A stretch of DNA of 64,000 nucleotides from Trematomus loennbergii (Eukaryota > Chordata > Actinopteri > Perciformes > Nototheniidae). Within the stretch, counting starts at the first letter, position 1. The number at the start of each line of letters is the position of its first letter. Shown in pieces: positions 41,066 through 53,640 of this stretch. The notes under the pieces are model-generated. The model was not told the origin of the DNA. It saw only the letters and a program-made list of their open reading frames with translations, and ran no database searches. The position numbers were made by a program, and so were the translations under genes. The stretch spans positions 8,879,325-8,943,324 of the forward strand of contig JAAOOA010000033.1 in NCBI GenBank assembly GCA_012861695.1, in the 5' to 3' direction.

Positions 41066-43424
41066 TGAAAGTCAAACAAACCCCCTTAGCTTTACATTAT
41101 GAGATATGTTTCTTGTTTATCTTGATTGGTTGAAAATGTATTAACTGTGACCATCAGTGTGAGTTATTTTATGATGGTACCATCTGTCTTGTTTATTTAT
41201 ATTTTTAGAATTTTAAATCAATGAACAACAGCTGTACAACGAACGTTATATCTTTGTGAGGCACACTTTCAGGTTAAATACAGTTATGTATGCATTATAT
41301 TAGAAGCATTGAAACAGCTGAAAACATTATACAAATTTCAGGGATGATTCCATACGTTTATTGGAAACGCATGGACATAATGTATTGCTTTTGTAGCTAT
41401 ATGCCAAAAATGCTAAATCGTTTGTTCCTTGATCCAATGTGTGGGAACGTCAACACTGATTCAGGATTAGCAGGTTGCTTTCCTTTGTAATTCATAACCC
41501 TAACTCCAACACTTATTACTTTGGTGGTCCCCTAATTTTTCATCTAGCACTACTGATAGGACCAAAGTACTTTTTGAATGAGACTCAGTTTATGAAACAA
41601 TCTTTTTAAAATTGTCGGAGAGTTGGATAAACAATTTCCCAATCTGAGTTATGTAGGCGGGATTAGGAACTTGCATGTCGACTTTCTGGCAAACAGCCAC
41701 GACCAAGTTCTTACCTTTTTTTAATGACATTTGAGTCACTGGGGTAATGATTTATTTCCCTAAAAAAATGTTTACAGTAACTTACCACTTTTATTCATTT
41801 GAGAATCCTTGAAAGGAGGAAAATAATATTCTGTTAAGAGCATTACAAAAAACCCTCTGTTGGGTGAGCATGCGGACATGCTTGTTTGCACTTGCTAAAA
41901 TTAACTCACTGTACAATTCAGAGCACATCTGAGCCTAAGTAGACCTGAGGCTGACAAATTACAGCTCAGACAGATAGAAATGATGAGTCTGAGATGATGA
42001 ATGCTTAATTTAGGTTAGAACATGGCCGTACCTCGGGCCAAACTTTACATAAGTACGGATCCACACATGTCCAATATGTCAGATTCTTTAAGATAATAAT
42101 TGATCTTACATCACATCTCGATTAGACAAAGACTATAATTGATGTTAACTAAGTTGTCTAATTTAAACAAGACAATCAATGCAACAGAGACAGAGTGTTA
42201 CACCCTAATAACTCTGTGCTAATGTCTTTGTGTTGATAACAATAGCATAACAATCCTTATCAGTCCTCAATCCAAAGACAGGTAACACCCAAACAGAAAA
42301 TAACTAGAGTGATAATTGCATCTGTTTTTGGCAACTCAGAACACCCTTATTTGTCTATTAATTGTCTGACAGAGGAGTTGTCTATGTGCGAGAGTTGTCT
42401 ATGTGTCTATGTGTGAGAGTTGTTTGTTCAGCACACTTGTGCATGGTTGATTGAATGTTTCCAATTACAGTTACAAAGTGTACACGCATGCATGCAACAA
42501 TGCACACACACATACATGCACACACACTCCATTACTGTTCTCCAAGCAGGCTCCAGCAGTGCTGTCTGGCATTCCTCTCTATTGACAGTTGACAGCTTTA
42601 AGCCGACATGAAGTGTGGATTTCACTGCTGCCGTGTAATTGACATCCTGTTGCTTGTCAGCCTCTTTTCTTGTTCTACTGCTCCTCCGATCAGAACGCTG
42701 GTGCCTCGTTCTCACACTAACAATACAGGTCACATGAGGCCTGGGAAAATGACTCTGTTGTTCTTGAATGCAGAAGTGCTAATGTGTGTTTAGGGGCCTG
42801 AAACTAAATCCATCTCCATCAATGTCACACCTTGTGATTTTATCTCTTAAGTGTTTTGATGGTACACGGTCTGTAGAAGATGATCATGAACCAATACATG
42901 AATATACAAGCATGGGAGCATGTAAACAAGTATGTATATATTGAACATTTCTACAAGACACAAACCAGAAATTAGCAACACTAAATCTGTGTTACTAAAA
43001 GTGATGATCCTTAAGTTTCCTGGATGATTTGCCAGTAACTGCGGTGATTACAGTAAGTGCGGTTTAATAAAACAAACACTCCTTGAACAGATATGTTATA
43101 GAAGGCAGAAGAGGAACTTGTGGTCACAGTGCCAACAAAGTCACATATTAATAAAGATGCCAGTCGTGATTCTGACTTCCTGCAAAATGTAAAGCTACTC
43201 TGATTTTTGAGATTCTTTCTGCGGGAATAAAGCTCACTTATTTAAGCTCTTGGTTAACATGTTTATCCCCCTTGTTTTGAGTAAATACAACTTGTGACAA
43301 TCATGTTAGATCCCGGCAGTAAAAATAATGTGTAGTTGGTTTTAAGAAGCAAAGTGTCAGTTGCGAGAGCTGAATGGTCACTAATGGACAGTTTGGAAAT
43401 GTCTCACTGAGGACAAAAGACAGG
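41066..43424. other. Intergenic, no gene seen
   Basis: Non-coding. A short tandem array of GAGAGTTGTCTATGTG-like units lies at about 42374-42425. Frames near 42420-42793 overlap on opposite strands and show no domain. Confidence 0.4.
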
Positions 43425-43585
43425 GCTTTAAAAGGCCATTATTGCTGGTCAAAGGCCCTGTAATTATACGGTGTTAGTCAGCTTGGACAGATGTCAGGTC
43501 TAAATGATGAAGGGTGTGACAGTCTCACCCGCTGGCCGCTGTGACAACACTGTCAATCATCCACATGGAGACAAATCTTACTCAC
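43425..43585. promoter_or_regulatory. Candidate conserved non-coding element
   Basis: Non-repetitive, GC-balanced block with GGCCATTATTGCTGGTCAAAGGCCC, split here as GGCCATTATTGC and GGTCAAAGGCC. It continues through CTGTAATTATACGG and two CTGTGACA / GTGTGACAG-type motifs. GGTCAAAGG is a nuclear-receptor-like half site. No coding potential. The judgement is by texture. Confidence 0.25.
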
Positions 43586-44626
43586 ACGCAATCCTTACAC
43601 AACAGAGAGGTGCTGAGGTGTCATCATACTGTATACGAGTAATCTATTGATTCTAGATGGATACAATCAATCATCTATTGATGATTTCACTTTTCCAATC
43701 CAATATATTTTGCAACTCTTTTGGACTATTCATAATATTATTATTATTGTTTTATATTCATTTTATACACTATATATTCTTCTTTCTATGTCTTTGTATG
43801 CACCACATACACCAAAGCAAATTCGTCGTATGTGTAAAGCTAATTGCTAATAAAACCGATGATATATACATGTCTGATTTCAAAGTTTTCTCAAAAATGT
43901 GTACCGTTTCAAAATATGTATAATTAAGTCATAGTATATTTGATATAAATACACATGAATTATAATTGTTTTCACATTATAAGCATCTACAAGCAGTATT
44001 AAAAGTACATATCTCTCATAAAGATTGTGTCATGTGCAATCAGCATTAACAACACAAGCACTGTTTTGGAAAAGAGAAGAAGAGAAAAAAAGGGTAATCC
44101 ATGAAACCATCCACTGCTGAGATGGCAGGATGAGCCCCAGGTATTTCATACACTCCACCACTTCAAATTAAGAAGCATTTATATTCTGTCCTGGGTCATT
44201 ACTAATCCTGCTGAGGTAATGGAGCCGCACCTTCAGCCTTAATTGCAGGGATTACAACTGAAAAGGCACACTTTCTTTAACCTATCCTGTCAGAAACAAA
44301 ATCTTTACAGAAAGGAAACTTGAATACCTCATTTGCTAACGCAGAGAAAACCTTGAGAGAAAGGAAACAATGTATAATCTCCCTTTGTTCCAATATCTAT
44401 CTTCCCTCTAACTCCTTCTTTAACCAATGTGTTTTTTCTTCTTTTAAATCAGTTAAGAAATGCCACATGTATATGAATTATTAACTTACAGGTGCTCGGA
44501 GCTCCAACAGCACCAAGCTGTGAGAGGAGGATTCAAACAGAGATGAATGGATTCATGACTTTTACTAACATTAGCACATGCATGTTTTCCTATGATACTC
44601 ATTGTTCTATTGCCCTAGAAACCTGG
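43586..44626. other. Intergenic, no gene seen
   Basis: AT-rich spacer leading into the hAT element at 44635. No coding exon. Confidence 0.4.
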
Positions 44627-44634
44627 GTTTGCAC

Positions 44635-45107
44635 TAGGGCTGTGCAATTAATCGTATTTTAATCGCAATTACGATTTTGGCCTGCCACAATTACGAAAAC
44701 AACATAATCGAAAAAAAACGATTATTTTGCTTTGCTAGGTTGTGACAGTGCACTGCAACGTATTTGATCAAATGTATTTGTATTTATCATATTTATATAT
44801 GTTTAGTAGCTTGTTGAAGTGCGCTCCAAAATATTTGTTGATCTTGTTTTTGGTATTTATTATTTTGATATTATTTATTTAAATGTAGATATAAATGTAT
44901 CATTTATTTTTGTATTGGTTTTTCAGTTGAATTATACGTTCAGGGAAATCAACAGTTAAAAAGATACTGTTCAAATTATTATTTGTATTTAAAAGTTCAA
45001 TAAATGGATGTTTTCAAAGTCATGAATAATCGTATTTAATAATCGTGATATCAATTATTGACCAAAATAATCGTGATTATGATTTTTGCCATAATCGCAC
45101 AGCCCTA
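44635..45107. mobile_element. Non-autonomous hAT element (TAGGGCTGTGCAAT type)
   Basis: A 473-bp element with the left end TAGGGCTGTGCAATTAATCG and an inverse-complement right end (ATAATCGCACAGCCCTA). An exact 8-bp duplication, GTTTGCAC, flanks it at 44627-44634 and 45108-45115. Many AATCG / CGATT motifs lie in both orientations near the ends, which is characteristic of this common fish hAT family. The interior is very AT-rich and has no transposase frame. Confidence 0.9.
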
Positions 45108-45115
45108 GTTTGCAC

Positions 45116-45829
45116 ACAACTCTGTGCCAGCTCAAAACTAGCGAGCACAGAGAGGCAGAGATTCGATGCAACTTTAACGATTCCCGTGGGGTAGCATTCA
45201 GTAATGTGCAGACACACGCCAATGAATTTCTAATACTGCGACCACTCGTTCACAAAAACTTGTAAAAGCAAAAAAGGGAGAAGATAAGAGGGAGGACTAA
45301 AGAGAGGTGAGGGCTGAGGTAACAGGGGCAGAGGAACATCCCCTTCACATTAACTAGTATTAGCCCTGACCTTGTTCAAAGAGATACATTCCCTGTTGTC
45401 ACCACAATGTCTGCAGGAGGTGGAGAGTCAACCAAACCCAATTATCAACCCTTTCTCTTGAATTATAGCATGTCAAGTCCACATTCTTAAGATCATAACT
45501 TGTATTTGATTGTTATTTACTTTCTAATAATGTCCACTTAGCAGAAATGGTAATACAAATAGAGTTGTAAAAATGATCACAAAGCTGTGTTTGTTCTTAA
45601 ATGAAGGCAAACAGGTGATAAAGCACTCAATTCTCAATGCACAGAGCAACAGTAGATAGAAACTTGCATTGCATAATATTGTTTCCAAAGAACTGAACAT
45701 GTAGCCAGGGAGGTGAAAAAGTTCTTCTCACTTCTGTCTAAACATGTATAATGATTTGTTCATGTTTGCATAAAAATGTTGGCTGGTGTATGTGCGATGG
45801 GAGAATAAACAATGTGCCCTAACACGCAG
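45116..45829. other. Intergenic, no gene seen
   Basis: Nothing recognised beyond purine-rich patches near 45270-45340. Confidence 0.4.
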
Positions 45830-46060
45830 AACATGGGAAGGTGTCAGTATAATGCGGGACCTTTGGTGCCATGCGTGGGTCAGCATGTTCCCGGCCCTTT
45901 AAATCACCTGAGTGGTGGTGTAATTACGGCTCTCTGGGACGCCACTCAACCCTCTAATACCCAGGGGGCTCTGCAGCGGCGCCACTTGTTGCGCAAGTAT
46001 TCACAGAGAGGGAGCTGCAGGGAGGGAAACAGTGAGAGAGGCGGGGGAAGTGGCTGAGGG
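45830..46060. promoter_or_regulatory. Candidate conserved non-coding element
   Basis: A GC-richer, non-repetitive island among AT-rich flanks. It includes CCCGGCCCTTTAAATCACCTG, here noted as CGGCCCTTTAAATC, and GTGGTGTAATTACGGCTC. It also has CGCCACTCAACCC and GGCGCCACTTGTTGCGC. An open frame of 81 codons (45812-46057) crosses it but has no recognised domain. I read it as regulatory rather than coding. Confidence 0.28.
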
Positions 46061-47429
46061 TGGAGGGGAGCCGGGATGCCCTTTGGCAATTTCTAGGTTA
46101 ATCTTCTAAACGTCGGCTGACAAAGCAATATTGCTGAGTGAGTGTGCGTGTGTGTGAAAGGGCAGGGGTGGGGACCAGGGTTTGCGGGACAAGGGGTTTA
46201 TGGTGGCAAAGCAAATGAAAGGGAGAAAATGAGGGTGTCGCTCCACTTCAGACAGTTTGGGCAAGATTTAAAATGTTGTTTTTTCTTCAACAAAAACAAC
46301 TGCTAACCCTTTTTTATGCAGGAAATATTTGCTGTTTTAGCAGCGCAACAGACAAAAGTGCCACACATACTCAGAGTAAATGCCCCGCTTGAAGGTGCTT
46401 CAGTCACTGCTGAAGGCAGAGGGAAGAAAAACATATTTATCAACTTTCCCTTACTTTCCCTTTAAGCTGAAGGATTAGGCTAACAATGTGTGGTCAGCTT
46501 CTTGAACCTGCAGGCTAATGGATGCTGCGACATACTGTAATGACATCCCTGCCAGAAAAGCCCTTAAACAGCCAATCAAATGAGTATCTTTCCATGCTGT
46601 GATACAAATACTGAGATGTTCTTCAAATGATAACAGTATAATAATGTTAGACACAATCATTGTCAGGCACTGCACTGATTTCAATGAAGTCTGCAGATTT
46701 ATCTCTTGATATTTACAAGTGATGTGATACGTGCTTGCAGTAAGTAGGACTCCATATCAAAAGCACTACGAAGGGAACAATTCTGTGAAAATGGATTACA
46801 TCTTAAAACTTCAAATAGATTTTCCCCCTTTCATGAAATGCTTCAGACTAATACCCAGGCTTCAAGATAATGAAAAGGCAACAATCACTTTGTGTTAAGT
46901 ATGGTTCTCTACGACGTGACAGATACAAAAGGAAATTTTATCTTTACATTTTTTTATGTTGTAAAGACTTTGCTGCATCTCAAGCCTTCATGGCGCCAGT
47001 GTATACTTAATGCCCAGGAGAGGATCTCATAGCTGCCAGAGGAAATGCTAGGTTAGGTGGAAGCCCTCTATAATCGGAAGAGCAACAACTGATAATACAT
47101 AATCATCACCTTGTGTTACACCAATGACTTCATGCTTAGTTTGTAAAAACGAGGCACAAATCCTTGCATAAAACTGAGATCTGCTTTTTAAACGATTGAC
47201 CACAATTACAATTTTGATAATAGAGGTTTTTGTTGTTTTACATCAGATGCTGGAAGACCACAATGAAAAATATTCCATAATTGATTCTGTATTCATCATC
47301 ATTAAATCATTGATTTGCTCTAATTGTGAAGTGAACGAATACCCGAAGCAAGTATTTAAAGAATCTAAAAAGTCATTATTTTCGAGTCCTTACAATTATC
47401 ATCATTATGAATCCATTTTAAAAGGATGA
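46061..47429. other. Intergenic, no gene seen
   Basis: Non-coding, with a small GT-rich patch near 46141-46160. Confidence 0.4.
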
Positions 47430-47610
47430 GGCAGTGCATAGCTGTCTCCCTTTCAATTAAGATAAGCTACAACTGGCGCCTGACATTTATTTAAGGTTAT
47501 TTCAAGATCTGCTTTCACACTGTGATAACTTTGAACAGGCAGCCATGACAGATGCATTGGCAAACTGGATTGTCACAATGCTGGGAACTGGCAAATCAGA
47601 CAATTCATGA
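47430..47610. promoter_or_regulatory. Candidate conserved non-coding element
   Basis: A block with TTTCAATTAAGATAAGC, CTGGCGCCTGACATTTATTT, and CAGCCATGACAGATGC further right. It combines homeodomain, GATA-like (AGATAAG) and TALE-like (TGACAG) cores. There is no repeat signature and no coding frame. This is among the clearer enhancer-like stretches in the desert by eye, but no alignment was possible. Confidence 0.3.
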
Positions 47611-50600
47611 AAGATATAAAAAGAAAAAACATGTAGAAAAAAAGAGAAAAAGAAAAGAATCCGCCTCTGATGAATATTAAGATTTCAAAGTAGACTTCTG
47701 ATACACAGATATAAATGCATTGCATTAAACGGCTACAGAAATAGTAATAAGTTATACAATGCTATTTAATTAGTGCAATTCACAATGAAATAAAGTTAGT
47801 AGCGCGAGTAAAGTAGGAGTCTTTAAACCATACTATAATTATGGTAACAGGTATAATTGTTGTGCAAAATTGGGGTTAGGTATGGGTTTGCAAATAATAA
47901 CTTTATTATATTGAGTGCTTGTAAGCTGAGAGAACTTAATGATGACATCTCAGAAAAAAACATTATAGTATGTTTGATGTTGTGCACATTCACAACAACC
48001 TTCCCAGTTGCAAACCCAACAGAGATATGCAGGAATAAAAATGAACATGCTGTCTTATTGTGCGAAACACACAAACCCCCCCCATTAAGGTAACAAGCCT
48101 GGATGAAGTGGACACTATAAACCTACATTGACAAGTTTTGAAATAAATACATTACTCTAAACTTTTATCTTATCTAACAATGTACATGTTCTGTATTTAC
48201 AATAGAAGGAGTGACACCTGCACGCACAACTACCAACTATTTTCCCTTGCTATTTCAGAGAAAGACTAGCGGACAAGTGAGAAAATGTGTATTTAAGGAA
48301 CAGAAGGTATTCACTTTTATATCATTGGTAATATCTTCTTGTTTACATGGTGACACGCTGTTGACGTTTTTCTCACATGCTCACGCCCTGAAACTCATAC
48401 ATGTATGACTGCCTACACACATTTTGTGCACGAACACATTCATTTATAATAATGTACTAAATTCCCTTCTTCATAGTTCTCCTCTCACAGATTTGACAGG
48501 CCTCCTAGTAGTTTGTTGAGGTAATTACCTTTAGACATGGCGCAGAACAAAGCAGTCAGGGAGGGTCCCTAAATACGCTGTCTAGACTTTCTGTCTCTCT
48601 CGCTCTCTCTGTGTCCCTCTGTTTATTATTTGACCTGTTGTCTGGCCTGACGAGGAGTCAACCTTTAACATGAAACAGGACAGACAACACCAATTGTCTT
48701 CAGCTCATTGCTTGTCATCTACCCTTTATCAAGCAAGATGAAATGTGTTTGCCTCAGCGTTGTTAGATTTTCCTTTTTCTGCGTTAACAGATTTCAGCAC
48801 CTAAAATGTTTAAGCCTAACATATGTACAGCTTCTTTCTGTGAGACAAACAACAGGGCAGCGCAGTAAAGAGACAGTTAGTCTGACCCGCAGTAATGGCC
48901 CTCCTTTGAAGTGGTGAAGATAGTGCTTGTAATCAGCTTAATTGATTGTAACAAGGCACCAGCACCGAGAGTAAGATAGAGACAGAGCGCTGTGGGGTGG
49001 TTTTAGAGAATGTTTGGGTGTTTGGGTAGGGTTGTAATTCAACATAATGACAGCCATTACTCCAAAGGCAAACAGTGTCACTCACTTCTCTAAACTCTGG
49101 GTCAAGCTGGCAGATGTAGTCATTGTACTTTGACACAGCCAGAGGGGAAATTACAAGCAAATAGGGTTTAAGTGCTACTCAAGTCCTATTGACTCATGAG
49201 TAATTGCCTTTCAGTTAGGTAAGGAATCAACTGGAGTGCGACGCAAACACCTTTGTATTGAGAGCAATTAACAACGCACGCTGCACATCGAACTATAATC
49301 TACTAATGATTTTGGCACACACACACAGGCTTCTTGTCACACTTACTAAAAACTGCAAGATCAGTTTATCCCCACAAATCTGTCTCTCCTTTTTCCTGTC
49401 TTGCTCATTCTTGTCATCTGGAGTTGATCATTCCATTTCCTGGCTAGTGTGCCAGTCAACAATTATCTACAGATCAGCAGACAGCCCAACTTGGAGGGGA
49501 ACCCACATACAGTAGGAACAGAGGAATAAAGATCATTTCTAATCATATTCTTATAGTCTAATAAAGCTGTTAAGGTGCCAATCCCCAGATTTTAAACTTG
49601 CACAATAATTTATAAAATACAGACATGTGGTCAATTGGTTAGTAACTTGAATTGTGAATTTGTTAGCGAAAAAGCTGCGCTCCACATCTGTAAACAATGC
49701 TGATGAGCGGGGTTGGAGTGAATAAAAACAGTTGTTGTGTGCCAGACACCAACAACATTTGTCAAAAGTCGCTGAAAGCCTGAAAAGAACTGCAGAGTTG
49801 GGTGATAATTGTTTTTGGGTTTGTCACTACAAACGCCCCTATTTAAATGCACAGTCATGTCATGCAGGCTTGATGTGAACATTCTACCAGTAGGAGTCAA
49901 ACAACTATAAATAAACAGCTTTTCTTGGAAGTGCAGACATAGATGTAGTCCCTATTGTTTGCACTTCCACATCATTTTGAGTAGATATCTTATTTACTAT
50001 GGAATTGTTTACAGCCAGTCTTATCATCACATGGCTGTGTTGCTAGTTGACTTCATTGGACCAATTTCACAAGTCTCTATCTGACTTTTATTTTCAGATT
50101 ACACAAATGTACTTGCCACTATCAACTTCAGCAAAATAAATCATAGTATGTCTTTGCAACAGTAACTATATTACACTGTTTGAATTGATATTTGCAGAAT
50201 TAAAAAGGCAGTACACTAGTATTGTTTTTTGAATAGAAGCATATGTATACAATTGCAGTTATAGTGAAAAGAAAATTACAATAACAAAACAATAAAATAA
50301 TCACATTTAAAAAAGACAATGCAATAATGTTGTGTACATGTCAAGAATGAAACATAAGAGTGGTGGCTTTATGGGATAGATTTACGAAAGCCTGTGTTAA
50401 AGATCAAAGCTAACCACCTTCAGACACTCAGAAAGCCATTAAAGTGGCATATTTGAGATAGTGACATTTTGCCAAGAACAGCATTATTTATGATTTTCAA
50501 AACCAAGCTGAAACATAATGTATAATTTAGACTTGCTGTTAAGCTTTGCTCTGCATTCCTCTCCTCCTCATTGCTACAAGGTGAGGCAGATAAATTGGAC

Positions 50601-51526
50601 AAGCATGTGGGTAATTGCCATCCTGCCAATCAGTCCGGCAGCAAGCCCCTGTTGCTCAGTTTCAAGGACGCATGCAGAGGTTTGTAACCTTTGACCCCGT
50701 AGGCGGAGAAAGGGTCACCCTAGTGGCAGTTCTAACTCTGCAGGATCAGAGCAAAGATCAGAGTGTGTGTTTGTGTGCTCTAGACTCTCTATCACATCCC
50801 AGCTATGTCCCCGGTCCCACTGTGGCTGGCGTCTTTCGCTCATCAAACAGCAGTGAGTCTGAGTCTCAGTCTGCCACACATACTCAGACAGAAAGATATA
50901 AACTCATACAGGAAGGATTTCATGAATGAAGATCCACTAATGGGTCAGGTTACACGTTTCTTTGCACCTCATCCCACGTCTACGCTGTCCGAATGATCAG
51001 CTGATCAGTTATCCTGTCCTTTGAGAGGTTTTTAGTCGTCTACACAGCCAGGCGACGACCTCTCTTCCCCAATAAACCCACTAGCCCTCTAACCACAGAG
51101 CCAGCCGCTGACCTTTAAAAACGATTACAGCCAGCTTTGATGTTCTCTTTTCCTTGTTTTGGCAGAGGGGCTGATTTGTTTATTCAGTTAAGTGCTTTGT
51201 TCTTTATGACTCTATAAAAGAAGCTCTCGCTAGACACTGATTTCACCCCAAGGTAACACAAAACACATACTGAACCGGAATCTCGGAAAAGATGAGTGGA
51301 CTTTTCCTGTTCATCTTAAAAAGTTGGCGCCATGTATTAAAGAAGAGGATGAAGGACAACAACTTGGGAAGTATTTAGTAATAGTGAGCAATTTATTAAA
51401 TATATAACGAAGGATAGGCCAGTATCCTAACACTACAAATGTTAAGGCTCAAATTGAACATTTACTTAATTTTCTTAAGCAGCAAATATTCATTATTTTT
51501 TTTAAAGTTGCATTTTAATAATAACA
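47611..51526. other. Intergenic, no gene seen
   Basis: About 3.9 kb with no supported exon. Non-repetitive stretches at about 48480-48720 and 50585-50720 may be regulatory but show no strong motif. A short run of eight C lies near 48077. Confidence 0.38.
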
Positions 51527-51690
51527 TAAGTCAAAGTCAACTTTATTGTCAATAAAGTTTGTGTGTACAGACAGAGAGATCGAAATACCGTTTCCCACAA
51601 TCGCGAATACAATAACAAAGATATATAAAAATATGTATAAGAATATGTATATACCTATACACACAATCAACAGACACATTTATACATATG
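51527..51690 (-). repeat. LINE 3'-end fragment (likely)
   Basis: Starts AAGTCAAAGTCAACTTTATT, then GTCAATAAAGTTTGTGTGTA, followed by GAAATACCGTTTCCCACAATC, phrases that recur at the 3' ends of fish LINE-type elements in reverse orientation. It decays into AT-rich ATATGTATA-like sequence. There is no coding part. Boundaries and family are uncertain. Confidence 0.45.
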
Positions 51691-53109
51691 CACACATTTA
51701 AGACACCTATGTCAACATTTCAAATTTAAAGTAAAGAGGTCTTGAAAACAAGTGTTAGGTTGGTTGTACAGTACTATGGTGGTTTTACACTGTTCCTGTG
51801 TGTAACTCTCATATAACCCGAAGGGTGCTTGTAACACAGCCATAACAGCTGGGAAAGTTGTGGCTTTTTATGCCATAAAATGTTATTTGCTGTAATGAGA
51901 CAAACAAATATTTTAAAAGGAGATTTGTTTTTGTGGTTTAAGTTGTTTGTTGTGTGGAAGGTGGATTTCCCCAATCTCTGGAAAACTTCCCAGAATACTG
52001 TGCATGTTCACACGATCACATGCAACACACACATACATGCACACTTGCCCTTTGAGCGCCACTTAAAAACAATTATACCATTTCAGTGCCTCTGCCTAAT
52101 AACAAGCTTCTTTGTGATTTAAACGACGACCTCGTCATAAATCCGACCTGTCAGAACTGATTAAGATATAGTGTGTCAAACAGAACCTACATGGCTGTGA
52201 GAGGAACAGATGGCCCCTGGCTAGTCTCGCTCGCTCTCCGCTGAGGCTGAGAGTCTGACACGGAAACTGAAGTCATGAGGCCTGTGATGCACAATGAGTC
52301 ATAGAAGTCTGATGATGCTCCTTTTCTCTCATCAGGATCGCGGTCCATGGTTAATTTACAAAGCCTGAATGCAAAGTAGGCTGCAAAAATACTTGCGTGG
52401 TGTAGAAGACTTTTAAAAATCAGGATAGGTTGCTGTGATCGCCAGTCCTTAGAGAAAACGTTGTAATGTATATCGTACTTATTTTCCACATCAAGTGTTA
52501 TATTTAAATAACACTGGAATAACCCTTTTATTTACTGATAGTTGTCATATTTTAAATAGGCACATGATTTAAGAGCCTACCTGCATACTTAAAGAATGCA
52601 CAATTTTATTGGGTACAAGGAAGGTTAAGAGGTCGCTAAGATGCGCCGAACTTTCCAAACCCCTCCGAGGTATAACACTTCAGTCATGAATTGACAGGAA
52701 GGCTTCATAATTATGGGTTATGGCGAGGTGAAGCTATGAACCGACATTAGTGGGTAAGTACATACTTCATCAAAGTTCCAAAAGTATAATTGCAGTTGGC
52801 GATTACCCAAGCAATTATCACCTTAAAAAGGAACACTATAACACTGTGGTGAAGAGACACAAGCTGATACACTCCTTTGGGCACAAAGCTAATTTCTCAA
52901 GATTCTTATCGTCTCAGATTCTTCGAGAACATGCCACTAATTGTTTTGAAATGAGAATCAGTTTTGAATCAAAATTGTGACCCCATGAATTGAATTCAAA
53001 TTGAATCTTGTGATACAGGGATTTTGACTGTTTTAACAAATCCTGATATTGTTTCAAAATCTTGTTACTCAAACATAAAGCTCCTTTTCTAACTGAATTG
53101 CAACTGGGA
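51691..53109. other. Intergenic, no gene seen
   Basis: Non-coding. Nothing recognised. Confidence 0.4.
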
Positions 53110-53275
53110 GGATCTGGCTCAGGGGTGTAAGTAAGCGTTGACTTGGGTCAGGGGTTTGATGCCTAGCTCCTGCATGTCAACGTGTCTCTGGGCAAGACAC
53201 CTAACCGCAAATTGCTCTCGAAGGCATCTCTACGGTATCGAAAGTGTAGGAAAGTCGCTTAGGATAAATATATTA
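53110..53275 (+). repeat. Degenerate tRNA-like SINE fragment
   Basis: Contains a B-box-like GGGTCAGGGGTTTGATGCC, then CTCCTGCATGTCAACGTGTC and TCTGGGCAAGACACCTAACC. CAAATTGCTCTCGAAGGCAT and GTCGCTTAGGATAAA follow. These phrases in this order form a well-known teleost interspersed repeat with a tRNA-derived head. This copy carries many substitutions, so it is old and inactive. Confidence 0.6.
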
Positions 53276-53404
53276 CAAGGGATGACTTATAGTACAAATA
53301 TATCTGTCATCATCATCAGTCAATGCTATATGTTAACAAACATTTTTATAGGAATGTGCATGTATCTGTATATGTCTCGACATCCCAACATTTAACCCTG
53401 ACCC

Positions 53405-53640
53405 CATGCAGGCTTACAGTCATCAGCTGACTCTCCTGTAACACGGCCCAGGGCAAGTCGAGCAAGAGATTGCCTGCTTCTCTTGTCATTAGCAAAGTGG
53501 GCATCAATCTTTCACGTTACAGGAGGCCTCATTCTCTGGCTCCTGAATAGATCTGTCTCCAGTGTTAAGAGCTAATTGGCCCTGGCGCCATTGTAGCATT
53601 CAAGGTAGTCATTTAGGTGCATTACAGGCGGAGGGCTTGG
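53405..53640. promoter_or_regulatory. Candidate conserved non-coding element
   Basis: A GC-balanced, repeat-free block just after a SINE fragment. It includes CAGTCATCAGCTGACTC, TTGTCATTAGCAAAGTGGGC, CAATCTTTCACGTTACAGG and GAGCTAATTGGCCCTGGCG. It has dense homeodomain (TAATTG), E-box (CAGCTG) and AP-1-like cores. No coding frame. It lies about 4 kb upstream of msx, so it could act as a proximal enhancer of that gene. Untested. Confidence 0.33.

Noticed and set aside
45812..46057. 81-codon plus-strand frame
   Set aside because: No recognised domain and no splice sites consistent with an exon. Better explained as a GC-balanced non-coding block.
53110..53275. tRNA-like segment as a tRNA gene
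   Set aside because: Only a degenerate B-box-like motif is present. No cloverleaf or acceptor stem pairing is visible, which fits a SINE remnant.
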